A program made the position numbers and the translations under genes. Below are positions 21,128-31,514 of a DNA stretch of 64,000 nt, one piece after another (the stretch's first letter is position 1; every line of letters begins with the position of its first letter). Source of the DNA: Tupaia tana (taxonomy: Eukaryota; Chordata; Mammalia; Scandentia; Tupaiidae); NCBI GenBank assembly GCA_026018925.1, contig JAKSZU010000009.1, positions 33,216,583 through 33,280,582 of the forward strand, read 5' to 3'. The notes under the pieces are model-generated. The model searched no databases. It was not told where the DNA came from and saw only the letters and a list, made by a program, of their open reading frames with translations.

Positions 21128-21389
21128 TTAAAAAATTTTTTGGAGAGGTTTTTGCTATAGGGTGCATGTGCTCGCCAGAAAGGCAGAGAGAGACATAGAG
21201 ACAGAAAGCGAGAAATCAATCCCCAGGGGGATGGCCACGCCGCAATCCCTTCTCCTCCATTCTCCTCTCGGGATCTTGGGCATGCACGCACACGCGCCTG
21301 GCATGTTTAAGCCACCGGGTCCGGGACTTGAACTGCAGTCGACTACGTGGGAGTCCAGTGACATAGCCATTATGCTAACTGCCGGTCCC
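21128..21389 (-). mobile_element. SINE-L
   Basis: CCCCAATTATTTATTT flanks both sides. Confidence 0.94.
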
Positions 21390-21417
21390 ACCCCAATTAT
21401 TTATTTTAAATTATTAT

Positions 21418-21669
21418 GATTTTTTTTTCGTTAAAGGGTGTATGCACTTGCCAGAGGAGACAGAGAGGAACAGAGAGAGTGAAAGTGAGAAATCATCCCC
21501 TGGGGGAGGATGGCCATGCCACAGTCTCTTCTCTTCCATTCTCGTCTTGGGATTTTGGGCATGCACGTATATGCCCCTGGTGTGTTTCAAGCTGCTGGGT
21601 CCAGGATTTGAACTGCTTAGCTTGCCATGTGAGATCCAGTGCCTTAACCTCAATGCTACCTGTTGGCCT
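21418..21669 (-). mobile_element. SINE-M
   Basis: TTCGTTAAAGGGTGTATGC to TACCTGTTGGCC. Confidence 0.85.
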
Positions 21670-22242
21670 TGTTTTAAATTAATTTTGAGAAATTTTTTAT
21701 TTTGATTTTTTAAAAAGTTTTTAGTCAAGCTGTAAAGTTTGTACATAGAACTTTTATATAACTCCAGCTGAAAAAAATCTATTCCTCAAGGGCACCTCCA
21801 GCCCTTCCTAGGCATGTCAGGCTGTTGTTTGCTCAGCTGCCATGGAACCTGGGCAGTCAAGATAAGGCACTAGGCGAGGTGGACAGAAGCCAGTCCCGAG
21901 TGTCCTGGAGGGCAGGAGAAAGATGCAGTGACTCAAAGGCAGTGCTAAGTCAGGAAGTGCAGCCCCAGGCTGAGTTGGTCAAAACTGAACCACATCCCTT
22001 AGCTTGCAACCTTGGCCTGATTACTGGCTTACTTGATTTGCTGGGACACCTCCCTGGGATTGAATAGACACTGCTCAACTCAGGGGGGAGTCGAGCTGGA
22101 GTCACCTCCAGAGAGACCTGGGGACAGGGAGGTGTCATATGTCTTCTAGAGGCCTCCCTGCCTGTCAGCCGAAATGGATTCCCTCAAGGCTGGGGACAGA
22201 GAAGAGGTTACAGTTCTTTTTAGCCCTCTGTGGGAGTTAGTG
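21670..22242. other. Repeat-poor interval
   Basis: About 570 bases with no named repeat or gene. Contains no long open frame of note. Confidence 0.45.
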
Positions 22243-22381
22243 CAGTGTTTCTGAAACATTTTGAATGTGATCCCTACTGAGAAATGCCATTTTTCATTAC
22301 AACTCAGTACATGCACATTCACACACATTACCATGTATGTTTCAAAACTATATCCCTGTACTATATGTTACATTCTGATAT

Positions 22382-22383
22382 TT

Positions 22384-22439
<56 letters not shown>

Positions 22440-22441
22440 TT
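22382..22441. repeat. (TTTC)n microsatellite
   Basis: About 15 units grown from a SINE poly(A) tail. Confidence 0.95.
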
Positions 22442-22683
22442 TTTTTTTCTTCTTGCTATAGGTCATATGTGCTTGCCAGAGAGACAGAGAGACAGAAAGC
22501 GAGAAATCACCCCCCAGGGGGGATGGCCATGCTGCAATCCCTTCTCCTCCATTCTCCTCTCGGGATCTTGGGCATGCACGCACACATGCCTGGCATGAGT
22601 TTAAGCCACAGGGTCCGGGACTCAAACCGCGGTCGACTACGTGGGAGTCGAGTGACATAGCCATTACGCTAACTGCTGGTCCC
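22382..22683 (-). mobile_element. SINE-L with (TTTC)n tail, in hAT
   Basis: Tail region 22,382-22,440 is pure TTTC; body from CTTGCTATAGG to AACTGCTGGTCCC. Confidence 0.94.
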
Positions 22684-22685
22684 AT

Positions 22686-22758
22686 TTTTAAAAAAAATTA
22701 TTTTATTTAACTTTTTATCATTTATTTATTTATTTTAATTTCATCAGAGAGGGATAGA

Positions 22759-22819
<61 letters not shown>

Positions 22820-22910
22820 TGAGAAAGCAGGCTGCCAGGTTTGGGACTCGAACTGCAGTTGGCCGTGTGGGAGTCCAGTGCTCTTAACCACCATGCCACC
22901 TGCCAACCCC
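22686..22910 (-). mobile_element. SINE-S with (GA)n expansion
   Basis: ATTTCATCAGAGAGGG, then GA repeats 22,768-22,815, ends CACCTGCCAACCCC. Confidence 0.9.
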
Positions 22911-23195
22911 TACATTGTGATATTTTCTACCAGAAAGAAAAAGTTCTATTTCAAAAACCACTAATAGCTTGCAACTTATAGTTTGAAACACTGAATTAGG
23001 ACTCTCCAGTTGCAGGTAAGGGAAACTCAGAAGTGCTGGTAAAAACACGTTAATCGATGGTGGCAGAGAGGACAGAGGAATAGTTACCTCTGGAAGAAAT
23101 TGACTAGGTGGCATCAGGAAGGAGCCTTCCAGGGGGCCAGAAATGTCCTACATCATGAACTGGGCACATAGGAAGTGTCTCAAAAAGCTCAAGGA

Positions 23196-23434
23196 AGGAC
23201 CAGCAGTGTAGTGGTTAAGGTTCTGGACTCTCACATGGACAACTGCGTTTTGAGTCCCAGACCCGGCAGCTTAAAACTCAAACCAGGCATGTGTGTGCGT
23301 GCCCAAAATCCTGAGAGGAGAATGGAGGAGAAAGGATTGCAGTGTGACCAACCTCCTGGGGGTGATTTCTCACTTTCTCTCTGTCTCTCCTATAAGAGCA
23401 CATGTCCTATAGCAAAAATACCTCTTAAAAAAAG
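23196..23434 (+). mobile_element. SINE-L (older)
   Basis: GGACCAGCAGTGTAGTGG head; GCAAAAATACCTC tail. The 22,994-23,195 stretch before it shows nothing. Confidence 0.88.
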
Positions 23435-23515
23435 TTCATGGAAAATGCATATTATGAAAAAAAAGTAAGCATGGATTTCAGAGTATTCTTGTACCAAAAT
23501 AAACTTATACTTTGA
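23435..23515 (-). mobile_element. AT-rich short repeat F, uninterrupted copy
   Basis: GTTCATGGAAAATGCATATTATG through TTGTACCAAAATAAACTT is the complement of repeat F, apparently whole. Confidence 0.5.
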
Positions 23516-23534
23516 TTTGCTTTTTCAATAATTT

Positions 23535-23788
23535 TTAAAGAGGTTTTTGCCTTAGGGAGCTTGTACTCACCAGAGAGAGAGAGAGACAGAGACAGTGGGA
23601 CAGGAAGTGAGAAATCAACCCCTGGGGGGATGTCCATGATGCAATTCATTCTCCATTCTCCTCCCAGGAACCTGGGCACACACGCACATGTACCCACTGT
23701 GATTTTCAAGCCACTGGGTCTGGGACTCAAACCATGGTTGGCCATGTGGAAGTCCAGGGACATAACCACTACACCATCTGCTGGACCC
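23535..23788 (-). mobile_element. SINE-L (older)
   Basis: AAAGAGGTTTTTGCC to CACCATCTGCTGGACCC. Confidence 0.88.
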
Positions 23789-23860
23789 ATCCACAAATGT
23801 TTTGAAGTACCCACATATATATGGGGACATATAAAAATATGTAAAATATTATTTATTAGG

Positions 23861-24335
23861 TAGCCAGTGGTATAGTAGTTAAGGCAGCTGGATCCCCCAT
23901 GGCCAACTGCATGGTTCAAGTCCTGGACCCAGCAGCTTAAAATCACACTGGGCATTGAGAACCAGCAGTTAGTGTAATGGCTATGTCACTGAACTCCCAC
24001 GTAGTCGATGCGGTTCGTGTCCCGGATCCGGTGGCTTAAAACTCACGCTGGGCACGTGTGCGTGCGTGCCCAAGATCCCTAGAGGAGAATGGAGGAGAAG
24101 GGATTGCGGCGTGATCATCCCCCCTGGGGGGTGATTTCTCGCTTTCTGTCTCTCTGTCTCTGTCTGTCTGGCGAGCGCACGTGCCCTATAGCGAAAAAAC
24201 CTCTCCAAAAAAATAATAAAAATTCACACTGGGCGTGTGTGCGTGCATGCCCAAAATCCCGAGGAGAATGGAAGAGAAAGAACTGTAGTGTGACCATCCC
24301 CCTGGAAGGGGGTGCTTTCTGACTTTCCTCCTCTT
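23861..24335 (+). mobile_element. SINE-M/D hosting a SINE-L
   Basis: AGCCAGTGGTATAGTAGTTAAGG head; body resumes after the insert at CACTGGGCGTGTGTGCG. Confidence 0.82.
23957..24222 (+). mobile_element. SINE-L nested in SINE-M/D
   Basis: AAAATCACACTGGGC on the left and AAAATTCACACTGGGC on the right flank it. Confidence 0.93.
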
Positions 24336-24601
24336 TTAATTAATTAATTAATTAATTAATTTTTAAATTTGCCATAGGGTGCATGCACTCTCTGGAGAGA
24401 GACAGAGAGGGAAAGGGAGACTACAACTTCCAGGGGGGACAGCCACACTGCAATCCCTTCTCCATTATCCCCTTGGAATTTTGAACATGCACACACACAT
24501 GCCCGGCATGTTTTTCAAGTTGTTAGATCTGGCTTAAAAGACACACATAGGTAGCCATGTGGGATCCAGCTGCCCGAATCACCATGCCACCAGCTAGTCC
24601 C
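24336..24601 (-). mobile_element. SINE-M with (ATTA)n tail
   Basis: ATTA units 24,338-24,362, then TTTGCCATAGGGTGC to CACCAGCTAGTCCC. Confidence 0.83.
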
Positions 24602-24720
24602 ACTTTTCTCACCTTTACCATGGGGATAATATATGTTCAACAATGCAATGAGCTAATGGATGTAAAGCAGTTGCTCAGTACCCCGTATAACATAAGTATT
24701 CAGTAAATGGGAAATGTATA
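24602..24720 (+). mobile_element. MIR 3' part
   Basis: CTCACCTTTACCATGGGGATAAT and CAGTAAATGGGAAATG match the MIR 3' half. Confidence 0.6.
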
Positions 24721-25060
24721 GACTTGAAGTGCCTTCATCCTTGCCTTAATCCATTTTGCATTGCTATAACAGAATATCACAGACAGAGCAATTTATAAAG
24801 AAAAACATGTGTTTGGCTCACAGTTCTGGAGGTTGGAAAGCCTAAAAGCATGGCGCTGGCATCTGGCAAGGATGTTTTGGTTGTGTTATGAGATGGTATC
24901 ACATGATTAGGAAGTGAGCTTGTAAAAGATAAAAAAAAGGTTAAACTCCCATGATAATTAACCCACTATGCAATGCTTGCATTAATCCATTTGTGAAGGC
25001 AAAGCCCCTTAAAGGTCCTACCTTTTAATACCATCACAATGATGATTAAATTTCAAGATG

Positions 25061-25155
25061 AAGGCTGGCAGGTGGCATGGAGGTTAAGGTGCTGGATCCC
25101 ACATGGCCAATTTAGCAGTTTGAGTCCTGGACTCAATGGTTTGAAGATCAAAACA

Positions 25156-25189
<34 letters not shown>

Positions 25190-25294
25190 GTGCACCCAAA
25201 ATTCCAAAAGGAGAATAGAGAATGGATTGTGGTATGTCCATTCCCCTGGGAGATGATTTCTCTCTCTCTCTCTCTCCCTCTCTCTCTGCATGTG

Positions 25295-25330
<36 letters not shown>

Positions 25331-25376
25331 TGGTTGAGCTCAAGCATCCTATAGCAAAACTAAAAAAAATTTAAAA
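25061..25376 (+). mobile_element. SINE-M with two (TG)n expansions
   Basis: GGCTGGCAGGTGGCATGG head. TG runs at 25,155-25,192 and 25,289-25,329 give spurious histidine/threonine-rich frames on the other strand. Confidence 0.86.
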
Positions 25377-25388
25377 ACACGAAGGTTT

Positions 25389-25557
25389 TAAAAAAAGAAT
25401 TATTTATTTATTTTTATTCATCATTATTATTGTTTTAATTTGACTAGAGAAAGAGAGAGAGAGAAAATGAGAAAGCAAGCTGCCAGGTCCAGGGCTCAAG
25501 CCATATTCAGCTATGTGGGAATCCAGTGCCTTAACCACCACACCACCTGCCAGTCCC
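25389..25557 (-). mobile_element. SINE-S
   Basis: TTTTAATTTGACTAGAG to CACCTGCCAGTCCC. Confidence 0.9.
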
Positions 25558-25596
25558 ATCAACAGGAGTTTTAAAGGGGACATTCAAACCATGGCA

Positions 25597-25860
25597 CTCT
25601 TGTATTTTTCAATGTGCATCTGCTTCAATATCCCCTTTGCAGACTGACCCTGTCTTTCTGGCCCACATAGTGAGAAATAGTGCCCTTCAGCTTACAGTTC
25701 TAGCTAAACCTGGAGTTCCAAATCTAAGTTCCCAAGTGCAAAAGCCTGACTGATTGACCTTGGGGCAGGTGTCCAGTTCTAGTCCAACCAGCTATGCCAA
25801 GGAAAAGGGAGCAAGAGACAAAATGGAACTTGACAATCTGAATATGGCTGTCTGGGGGCC
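25597..25860. other. Unassigned interval
   Basis: Between two LTR fossils; no feature recognised. Confidence 0.35.
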
Positions 25861-26690
25861 TGTTAGGGACTGTTACCCCTTCCAAAATACGTGCTGAAGT
25901 CCTAATCGCCTCCCCCCTTCCTGGTACCTTAGGGTATGACCTTATTTGGAGACAGGTCTTTATAGAGGTAATGAAGTTATAATGAAGTGAATAGCATGGA
26001 CCCTCATTTAATGTAACTAGTGTCATCATAAAAAGGGGGAATTAAGGGGACCAGCAGTTGGTGTAATGGCTATGTCACTGGACTCTCATGTAGTCGACTG
26101 TGGTTCGAGTCCTGGGCCTGGTGACTTAAACTCGTGCCGGGCGCGTGTGCGTGCGTGCCCAAGATCCCGAAAGGAGAATGGAGGAGAAGGGATTGTTGTG
26201 TGGCCATCCCCACCGGGGAGGGATTTCTTGCTTTCTGCTTCTCTTGTCTCTCTCTGTCTTTCTAGCAAGTGCACATGCCCTAAAGCAAAAACCTCTCAAA
26301 AAAAAAAAAAAAAAAAAAGGAGGGGGGAAATTGAGACACAGAGAGAGACATGCACAAAGGCAAGATTTTCTGGTCATTCTGTAGGCCAGAAAAACAGAAG
26401 GTCCATCTGCAAAGGGAATATTGAAGCAAATGCACATAGAGAAATAGAAGAGTGCCATGGTCTGATGTGAAGACACAAAGGATCGCTACATGGATTGAAA
26501 TGATGCAAGCCAAGGAGTGTGAAAGATTGCCAAGAAAACACTAGAAGCTCATAAGAGGCAAAGAAAGATTTCAGAGGGGTCATGGCCTTCCATCACTTTG
26601 ACTTTGGATTTTTCACCTTTAGCATTGCAGGACAGTAGGTTTCTGCTGTTTTCGCTCAGTTTGTGGTGTTATTATGACTTCCCTAAGAAG
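25861..26690 (+). mobile_element. ERVL-MaLR LTR (MLT1-like) with a SINE-L insertion
   Basis: It starts TGTTAGGGACTG and keeps the family landmarks GACCTTATTTGGAGACAGG, CATCATAAAAAG and CAGTTTGTGG near its right end. The SINE-L sits at 26,046-26,317. The right border is approximate. Confidence 0.68.
26046..26317 (+). mobile_element. SINE-L inside MaLR LTR
   Basis: GGGGACCAGCAGTTGGTG to CAAAAACCTCTC plus A tail. Confidence 0.95.
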
Positions 26691-27031
26691 TCATGTAGGT
26701 CCCATCTCTGTGGATGGATAAGAGTGGTTTTCGCAGATGGGAAGGGATAACTCTAGTACAGATAGATGCCAAAAAAGTGATCATTACACTCCACGAGCCC
26801 CTTTGGGACTGTAGTCACTTTCCTTGAAGAACCAGCATAGCATCCCCAACAGGAAGTCTTCAAGTAGACTCAATGGAATATTGCTTCTCCAAGGATTCCA
26901 GGGCCACCTCATATCCACTGCTAAGTGTTTATTGAGCACATTCAGCTTATCACAACTGCCCTAAGCTTGGGGGTTGTAGACAAGGGGCACATGTGGTCTA
27001 CTGAGTTGAAGTTTTAGAAGTGAAACACCGG
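26691..27031. other. Unassigned interval after a MaLR LTR
   Basis: May be decayed internal sequence of the same old element, or unique DNA. No gene seen. Confidence 0.3.
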
Positions 27032-27306
27032 GGGACCAGCAGTTAGCGTAATGGCTATGTTGCTGAACTCCCATGTAGTCAACCGCAGTTTGAGTCCTGG
27101 ACCCGGTGGCTTACACTCACGCCGGGCATGTGTGTGTGCGTGCCCAAGATGCCAAGAGGAGAATGGAGGAGAAGGGATTGCAGTGTGGCCATCCCCTCTG
27201 GGGGGGTGATTTCTCGCTTTCTGTCTCTCTGTCTCTCTGTCTCTCTCTGTCTTTCTGGTGAGCACACGCGCCCTATAGCAAAAACCTCTTAAAAAAAAAA
27301 AAAGAG
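27032..27306 (+). mobile_element. SINE-L, first of two at one target
   Basis: Flanked by AGAAGTGAAACACC (27,016) and AGAAGTGAAAACACC (27,307). Confidence 0.95.
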
Positions 27307-27321
27307 AGAAGTGAAAACACC

Positions 27322-27518
27322 AGGGCCAGCAGGTGGCGTGGTGGTTAAGGTACTGGACTCCCACATGGCCAACTGCAGTTCAAGTCTTGGACCTGGTAGC
27401 TTGCTTTCTCACTTTCCCCTTCTCTCTCTGTCTCTTTCTGGTCAAATAAAAATAATAATAATAATAATGAATAAAATAAAATAAATAATTCTATAAAAAC
27501 AAAAAAATCTCTAAAAAA
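27322..27518 (+). mobile_element. SINE-S, second at the same target
   Basis: GGGCCAGCAGGTGGCGTGG head; AGAAGTGAAACACC follows at 27,519. The interval 27,533-27,800 holds only L2 and L1 scraps. Confidence 0.93.
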
Positions 27519-27639
27519 AGAAGTGAAACACCAAAATTTCAAATATAAACTTGCTTCAGATAGAGCCTACTTTTATGTAAGATAGGCCCTATCTTCTTCA
27601 TCTCCAATTTCCAAGTATACACTTGTCCAATAGTCATCA

Positions 27640-27740
27640 ACAAACCTGCATTGTGTGCCAATTACTTACAAGATACTGCGTGTGTTAAGCACAGTGAAGA
27701 TTTATACTGCTTCTGAGGGACATAAATGAAGGCCTGATTT
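27640..27740 (-). mobile_element. L2 3' end fragment
   Basis: CATTGTGTGCCAATTACTTACAAG and GTTAAGCACAGTGAAG look like an antisense L2 terminus. Confidence 0.45.
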
Positions 27741-27744
27741 TTTG

Positions 27745-27800
27745 GAGAGACATACCATGTTTTTGAATGGAAAAGGTCAATATCATAAAAGATGTCACAT
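27745..27800 (+). mobile_element. Short L1 ORF2 3' fragment
   Basis: ACATACCATGTTTTTGAATGG followed by TCAATATCATAAAAGATGTC resembles the ORF2 stretch before the L1 stop codon. Only about 55 bases remain. Confidence 0.4.
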
Positions 27801-27944
27801 GGGGACTAGCAGGTGGCATGGTGGTTAAGGCAGCTGCATTTCCACATGGCTGACCATGGTTCGAGTCCCAGGCCTGGCAGCTTGCTTTCTCACTTTCCCT
27901 TTCTCTCTGGTCAAATTAAAATAAAATAAATAATTATTTTTTAA
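27801..27944 (+). mobile_element. SINE-S
   Basis: AAAAGATGTCACA on the left, AAAAGATGTCACT on the right. Confidence 0.92.
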
Positions 27945-27957
27945 AAAAGATGTCACT

Positions 27958-28217
27958 TGGACCAACAGATGGCTTAATGGTTACATTGCTGGACTCCCAT
28001 GAAGTCGACTGTAGTTCAAGTCCTGGACCCAGCTACTTAAAACTCATGCTGGTGTGTGTGCGTGCATGCCCAAAATCTTGAGAGGAAAATGGAGGAGAAG
28101 GGATTGCAGTGCGGCAATCACCCCCGGGGGGGGGGGGGTGATTTCTTGCCTTCTGTCTCTCTGTTTCTCTGGTGAGCGCATGTGCCCTATAGCAAAAATC
28201 TCTCTCAAAAAAAAAAA
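27958..28217 (+). mobile_element. SINE-L (older)
   Basis: GGACCAACAGATGGCTTAATGG head; run of 11 G near 28,127 in the core. Confidence 0.9.
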
Positions 28218-28257
28218 TCATGGTGCAGACAATAAATACCAATCTGTAATATTTTTT

Positions 28258-28521
28258 TTTTCTTTTTTTGGAGAGGTTTTTGCTATAGGGCGCGTGCACT
28301 CGCCAGACAGACAGAGAGAGACAGAGAGATAGAAAGCAGGAAATCACCCCCCAGGGGGGGATGGCCACGCCGCAATCCCTTCTCCTCCATTCTCCTCTCG
28401 GGATCCTGGGCACGCACGCACACGCGCCCGGCGTGAGTTTAAGCCGCCGGGTCCGGGACTCGAACCGCGGTCGACTACGTGGGAGTCCAGCGACACAGCC
28501 ATTACGCTAACTGCTGGTCCC
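28258..28521 (-). mobile_element. SINE-L, near consensus
   Basis: CGCGGTCGACTACGTGGGAG and GCGCCCGGCG keep all CpGs. CAATCTGTAATATTTTTT flanks both sides. Confidence 0.97.
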
Positions 28522-28613
28522 GCAATCTGTAATATTTTTTAACTTATCAGTATATCTTTGGGTTTACTGCATGTCTGTGCGCATATAAATAAACATATAG
28601 AGGAAGAGCTTTT

Positions 28614-28864
28614 TTTTTTTTGAGAGGTTTTTGCTATAGGGCACCCATGTGCTCACCAGAAAGACAGAGAGAGACAGAAAGCAAGAAATCACCCCCAGGG
28701 GGGATGGCCATGCCGCAATCCCTTCTCCTCCATTCTCCTCTTGGGATCTTGGGCACGCATGCACACTCACCTGGCAAGAGTTTAAGCCACCGGGTCTGGG
28801 ACTCGAACTGGGGTCAACTACATGGGAGTTCAGCGACATAGCCATTACACCAACTGTTGATCCT
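28614..28864 (-). mobile_element. SINE-L
   Basis: AGAGGAAGAGCTTT flanks it at 28,599 and 28,865. Confidence 0.95.
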
Positions 28865-29030
28865 AGAGGAAGAGCTTTAAAAGGATGTATGAGAGTAGTG
28901 GTTACCCATAATGAAGAGATTAGGTTTAAAGATGGGGCTGATGAAAGTGAATTTCTACTTTGCTCCTTTTTTTTTTTTTTTCTGTTTTGTCAGAGTGGAT
29001 TCATGTGTCATGTGTATAATTAATAATAAA

Positions 29031-29573
29031 TTTATATTTTTAGACTTGAACTTTCAAAGGCTGAATTATTCAATGCTCCCACTCTGCCATCCACATATCC
29101 TTTGCACCTGCATTTGTTCGGTTCATTCTTTCGCTGAGTTATTATTGGGCACCTCCATGCGTGGCATGCTGGTAAGTGCTGAGAGTATATAATATGGCTT
29201 GTTTTCAGTTGATTAGCAGCTTTAAATCTGTGTAGGGGAACTGCAGTGCAATTCTCTCTGAAAATAACAAAATTAACATATGATGGGTAAGGTCAAACAA
29301 ACAAAAAAATGTGAGGAGTAAAATATTTCCCAGGCCCAAAGCAGACAGAATAAGAAATTGATTGTAACTTAATGGTAAGCTATAAGGCGAAGGAAGCATG
29401 TGTCTGTCTAAAGGAGGGCAGTTGACATTAGACATAGAGAAGCAGGAATTGGAGAGAAAGTGATTCGTCAGGGCCCACCCAGTGGAAGGCCTCCCTCAGC
29501 TTATTGAAATGTCTGAATTACCACCCACGGGTCTGAATCTCCAAGTCTTGCCCCGAGCTCAGAAGCAGGACAA
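29031..29573. other. Mostly unassigned interval
   Basis: Apart from an L2 scrap near 29,150 I see no named repeat or gene. Confidence 0.4.
29125..29195 (-). mobile_element. L2 3' end fragment
   Basis: CATTCTTTCGCTGAGTTATTATTGGGCACC resembles an antisense L2 terminus. Confidence 0.5.
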
Positions 29574-30200
29574 GGGACTAGCTGATGGCATAATGGTTAC
29601 ATCACTGGACTCTCACACAGTTGAGTGTGGTTCGAGTCCTGGACCCAGTGGCTTAAAACTCATGCTGGGCACGTGTGCATGTGTGCCGAAGATCCCGAGA
29701 GGAGAATGGAGTAGAAGGGACTGTGGCATGGCCATCCTTCCTGGGGGGTTGTTAGGCCAGAGGCCTGGGCAGCTTGGATGTGGGGGTTGGATACCATGCC
29801 ACAGTCGGCAGATGCAACCCAGATCTAGTCTGTCATCAGACCTGCGCTGCACTCAGATCTAACCCGGATGTAGCACATGCGCTCTACTCTGCATTCAGAG
29901 CCAGACCTTATGTGGCATGATAGTCTGCTTTCCCCCTAAACCATTACCATACATGGGCTGTTTCTACCTTTAAGACATTCCCCCTCCCTATACCTTTATA
30001 AAAATTGCTAAGCCCCTCCCTAGGGCGCTACTTCTCTGGCCCCCTCTCTCTTTCTCTGTTGGACCAGTGAACCTCGCCCAAGAGTGTTCCCAATAAAGGC
30101 TCTACATTTCTATTTCTCACGTGCTCGGCCCATTCCTTACAGGGGTGATTTCTCACTTTCTGTCTCTGTCGGGTGAATGCATGTGCCCTATAGCAAAAAA
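29574..30200 (+). mobile_element. SINE-L carrying a solo LTR
   Basis: Left part 29,574-29,749 and right part 30,142-30,200. AGCAGGACAAGG and AGCAGGATAAGG flank the whole. Confidence 0.92.
29750..30141 (+). mobile_element. Solo LTR (endogenous retrovirus) inside a SINE-L
   Basis: The 392-base block starts TGTTAGGCC and ends CCTTACA, with the usual TG...CA ends. It is bounded by GGGGT at 29,745-29,749 and 30,142-30,146. Inside are a TATA-like CTTTATAAAAA near 29,992 and AATAAA at about 30,092, so the sense is plus. It interrupts a SINE-L whose two halves match the consensus on either side, so it is younger than that SINE. Class I or II cannot be separated by eye. No internal viral genes remain, only one LTR. 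Confidence 0.8.
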
Positions 30201-31000
30201 AGGAGCAGGATAAGGAGAGGCAGGGCTCTGACTGGAGGTTCTACAGCTAGGGAAGCTTAGCAGGATGAGCTAAGGAGCAAGTCCAAACTGAAATTCACTA
30301 GGGAGAGGCTGCAAATTAAGCCTCGAGGAGACCAAGAGCATAGGCTAAAACAGAGGGTCAGGCACTAGACCACAGATGGATGCAAATCTGGCTTGTGGAG
30401 CTGAGTTTATTGCCGTCCGGAGACACGGTCTGGATGAAGGGAAGTTGTATGCAAGCGAGGAAGGTCCAGGACAATGAAATCAAACAATCTTGGGTGGATT
30501 CTTGGGGCACTAGGGTGTGCCGGGCTGTTGTAAAGGCTGCGTTGGGGGCAGGCCGTTTGTCGCTGCACTGGAGATGCTGTGTCAGGCTGTTATGCTTGCT
30601 GTCTTCCCATGTTAGAGCCCTCCAGCTAAGGCCTTTGCTCAGGTTCTGTGGTCACTAAGCAACCTCCTGATTTAAACGGGGCCCCCCACGTAGATCTGCC
30701 TACTGGGGGATCATACGCTGGCTAACCACATTCTCTCTTGGCCTTTCTTTCTCATTATGAGCTTTTTCCCAAAATGAAGTTTATTTGATTATGTTCTCTT
30801 ATCGCAAAAATGCTAATTATAAAAAATATCGACAAGCAAAAAGAAAACGTAAGGATCATCTACAATCCTACAACCCAGAACAGCCACCGTTAAGACTTTG
30901 TATTAGTTCAGATCCTTTTTATATGTATGGTTATCTACAACACACATACCTGTGGTCACATATACAAACAGTTACCTTTAGTATTCTATTTTTCTTTGTT
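30201..31000. other. Repeat-poor interval
   Basis: 30,201-30,740 has no recognisable repeat. 30,780-30,990 (CCTACAACCCAGAACAGCCACCG) may be an old dispersed repeat. No gene is supported. Confidence 0.4.
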
Positions 31001-31002
31001 TT

Positions 31003-31033
31003 TATTTTTGTCATAGGGTGCATGTGTGCTCAC

Positions 31034-31066
<33 letters not shown>

Positions 31067-31313
31067 GGAAAATGAGAAATCATCTCCCTGGGGGGATGGC
31101 CATGCTTCAATCCCTTCTCCATTCTCCTCTTGGGATTTTGGGCACCAATACACAGTGCCTGTTGGTTTTTTTCTTTTCTTTTTTAAAGGGATTTTTGCTA
31201 TAGGGTGCATGCAACGCCTGGTGTGTTTTTTAAGCTGCCAGGTCCAGTACTTGAACCATGGAGTTGGCCATGTGGGGCTCAGCACCTTAACCACCATGCC
31301 ACCTGCTAGACCC
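31003..31313 (-). mobile_element. SINE-M interrupted by a truncated SINE tail
   Basis: The body breaks at 31,158 for about 58 bases of T-rich TTTGCTATAGGG sequence, then resumes at CGCCTGGTGTG. (GA)n at 31,036-31,064. Confidence 0.8.
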
Positions 31314-31315
31314 CA

Positions 31316-31367
31316 TTATTTTGTTTAACTTTATTTATTTATTTAAATTTGACCAGAGAGGGAGGGG

Positions 31368-31413
<46 letters not shown>

Positions 31414-31495
31414 AAGCCGTCAGGTTTGGGACTTGAACCCCAGTCAGCCATGTGGGAGTCCAGGGCTCCTAACCACCACGCCTCCTGCCAACCCC
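31316..31495 (-). mobile_element. SINE-S with (GA)n
   Basis: TTTAAATTTGACCAG to CTCCTGCCAACCCC; GA run 31,375-31,409. Confidence 0.9.
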
Positions 31496-31514
31496 GGCCC
31501 CCATTCTTTTTAAT

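Larger units (their letters stand above)
22243..22993. mobile_element. hAT-type DNA transposon remnant split by two SINEs
   Basis: Terminal inverted repeats CAGTGTTTCTGAAAC (22,243) and GTTTGAAACACTG (22,981) bound the unit. Inside, CATTTTTCATTACAACTCAG is typical of a small hAT element. Flanks AGTTAGTG and AATTAGGA agree at six of eight bases, as expected for an old 8-base duplication. A SINE-L and a SINE-S occupy the middle. Confidence 0.65.
24742..25596 (-). mobile_element. ERVL-MaLR LTR (MLT1/MST-like), interrupted by two SINEs
   Basis: On the minus strand it starts TGCCATGGTTTGAATGTCCCC and ends with a TTATAAATTG...GGATTAAGGCA-type terminus, the MaLR pattern. A SINE-M and a SINE-S split it. 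It is an old fossil LTR; no internal region is seen. Confidence 0.7.

Noticed and set aside
25053-25354. His/Thr-rich and Val/Cys-rich frames
   Set aside because: Translation of CA/TG microsatellites in a SINE-M.
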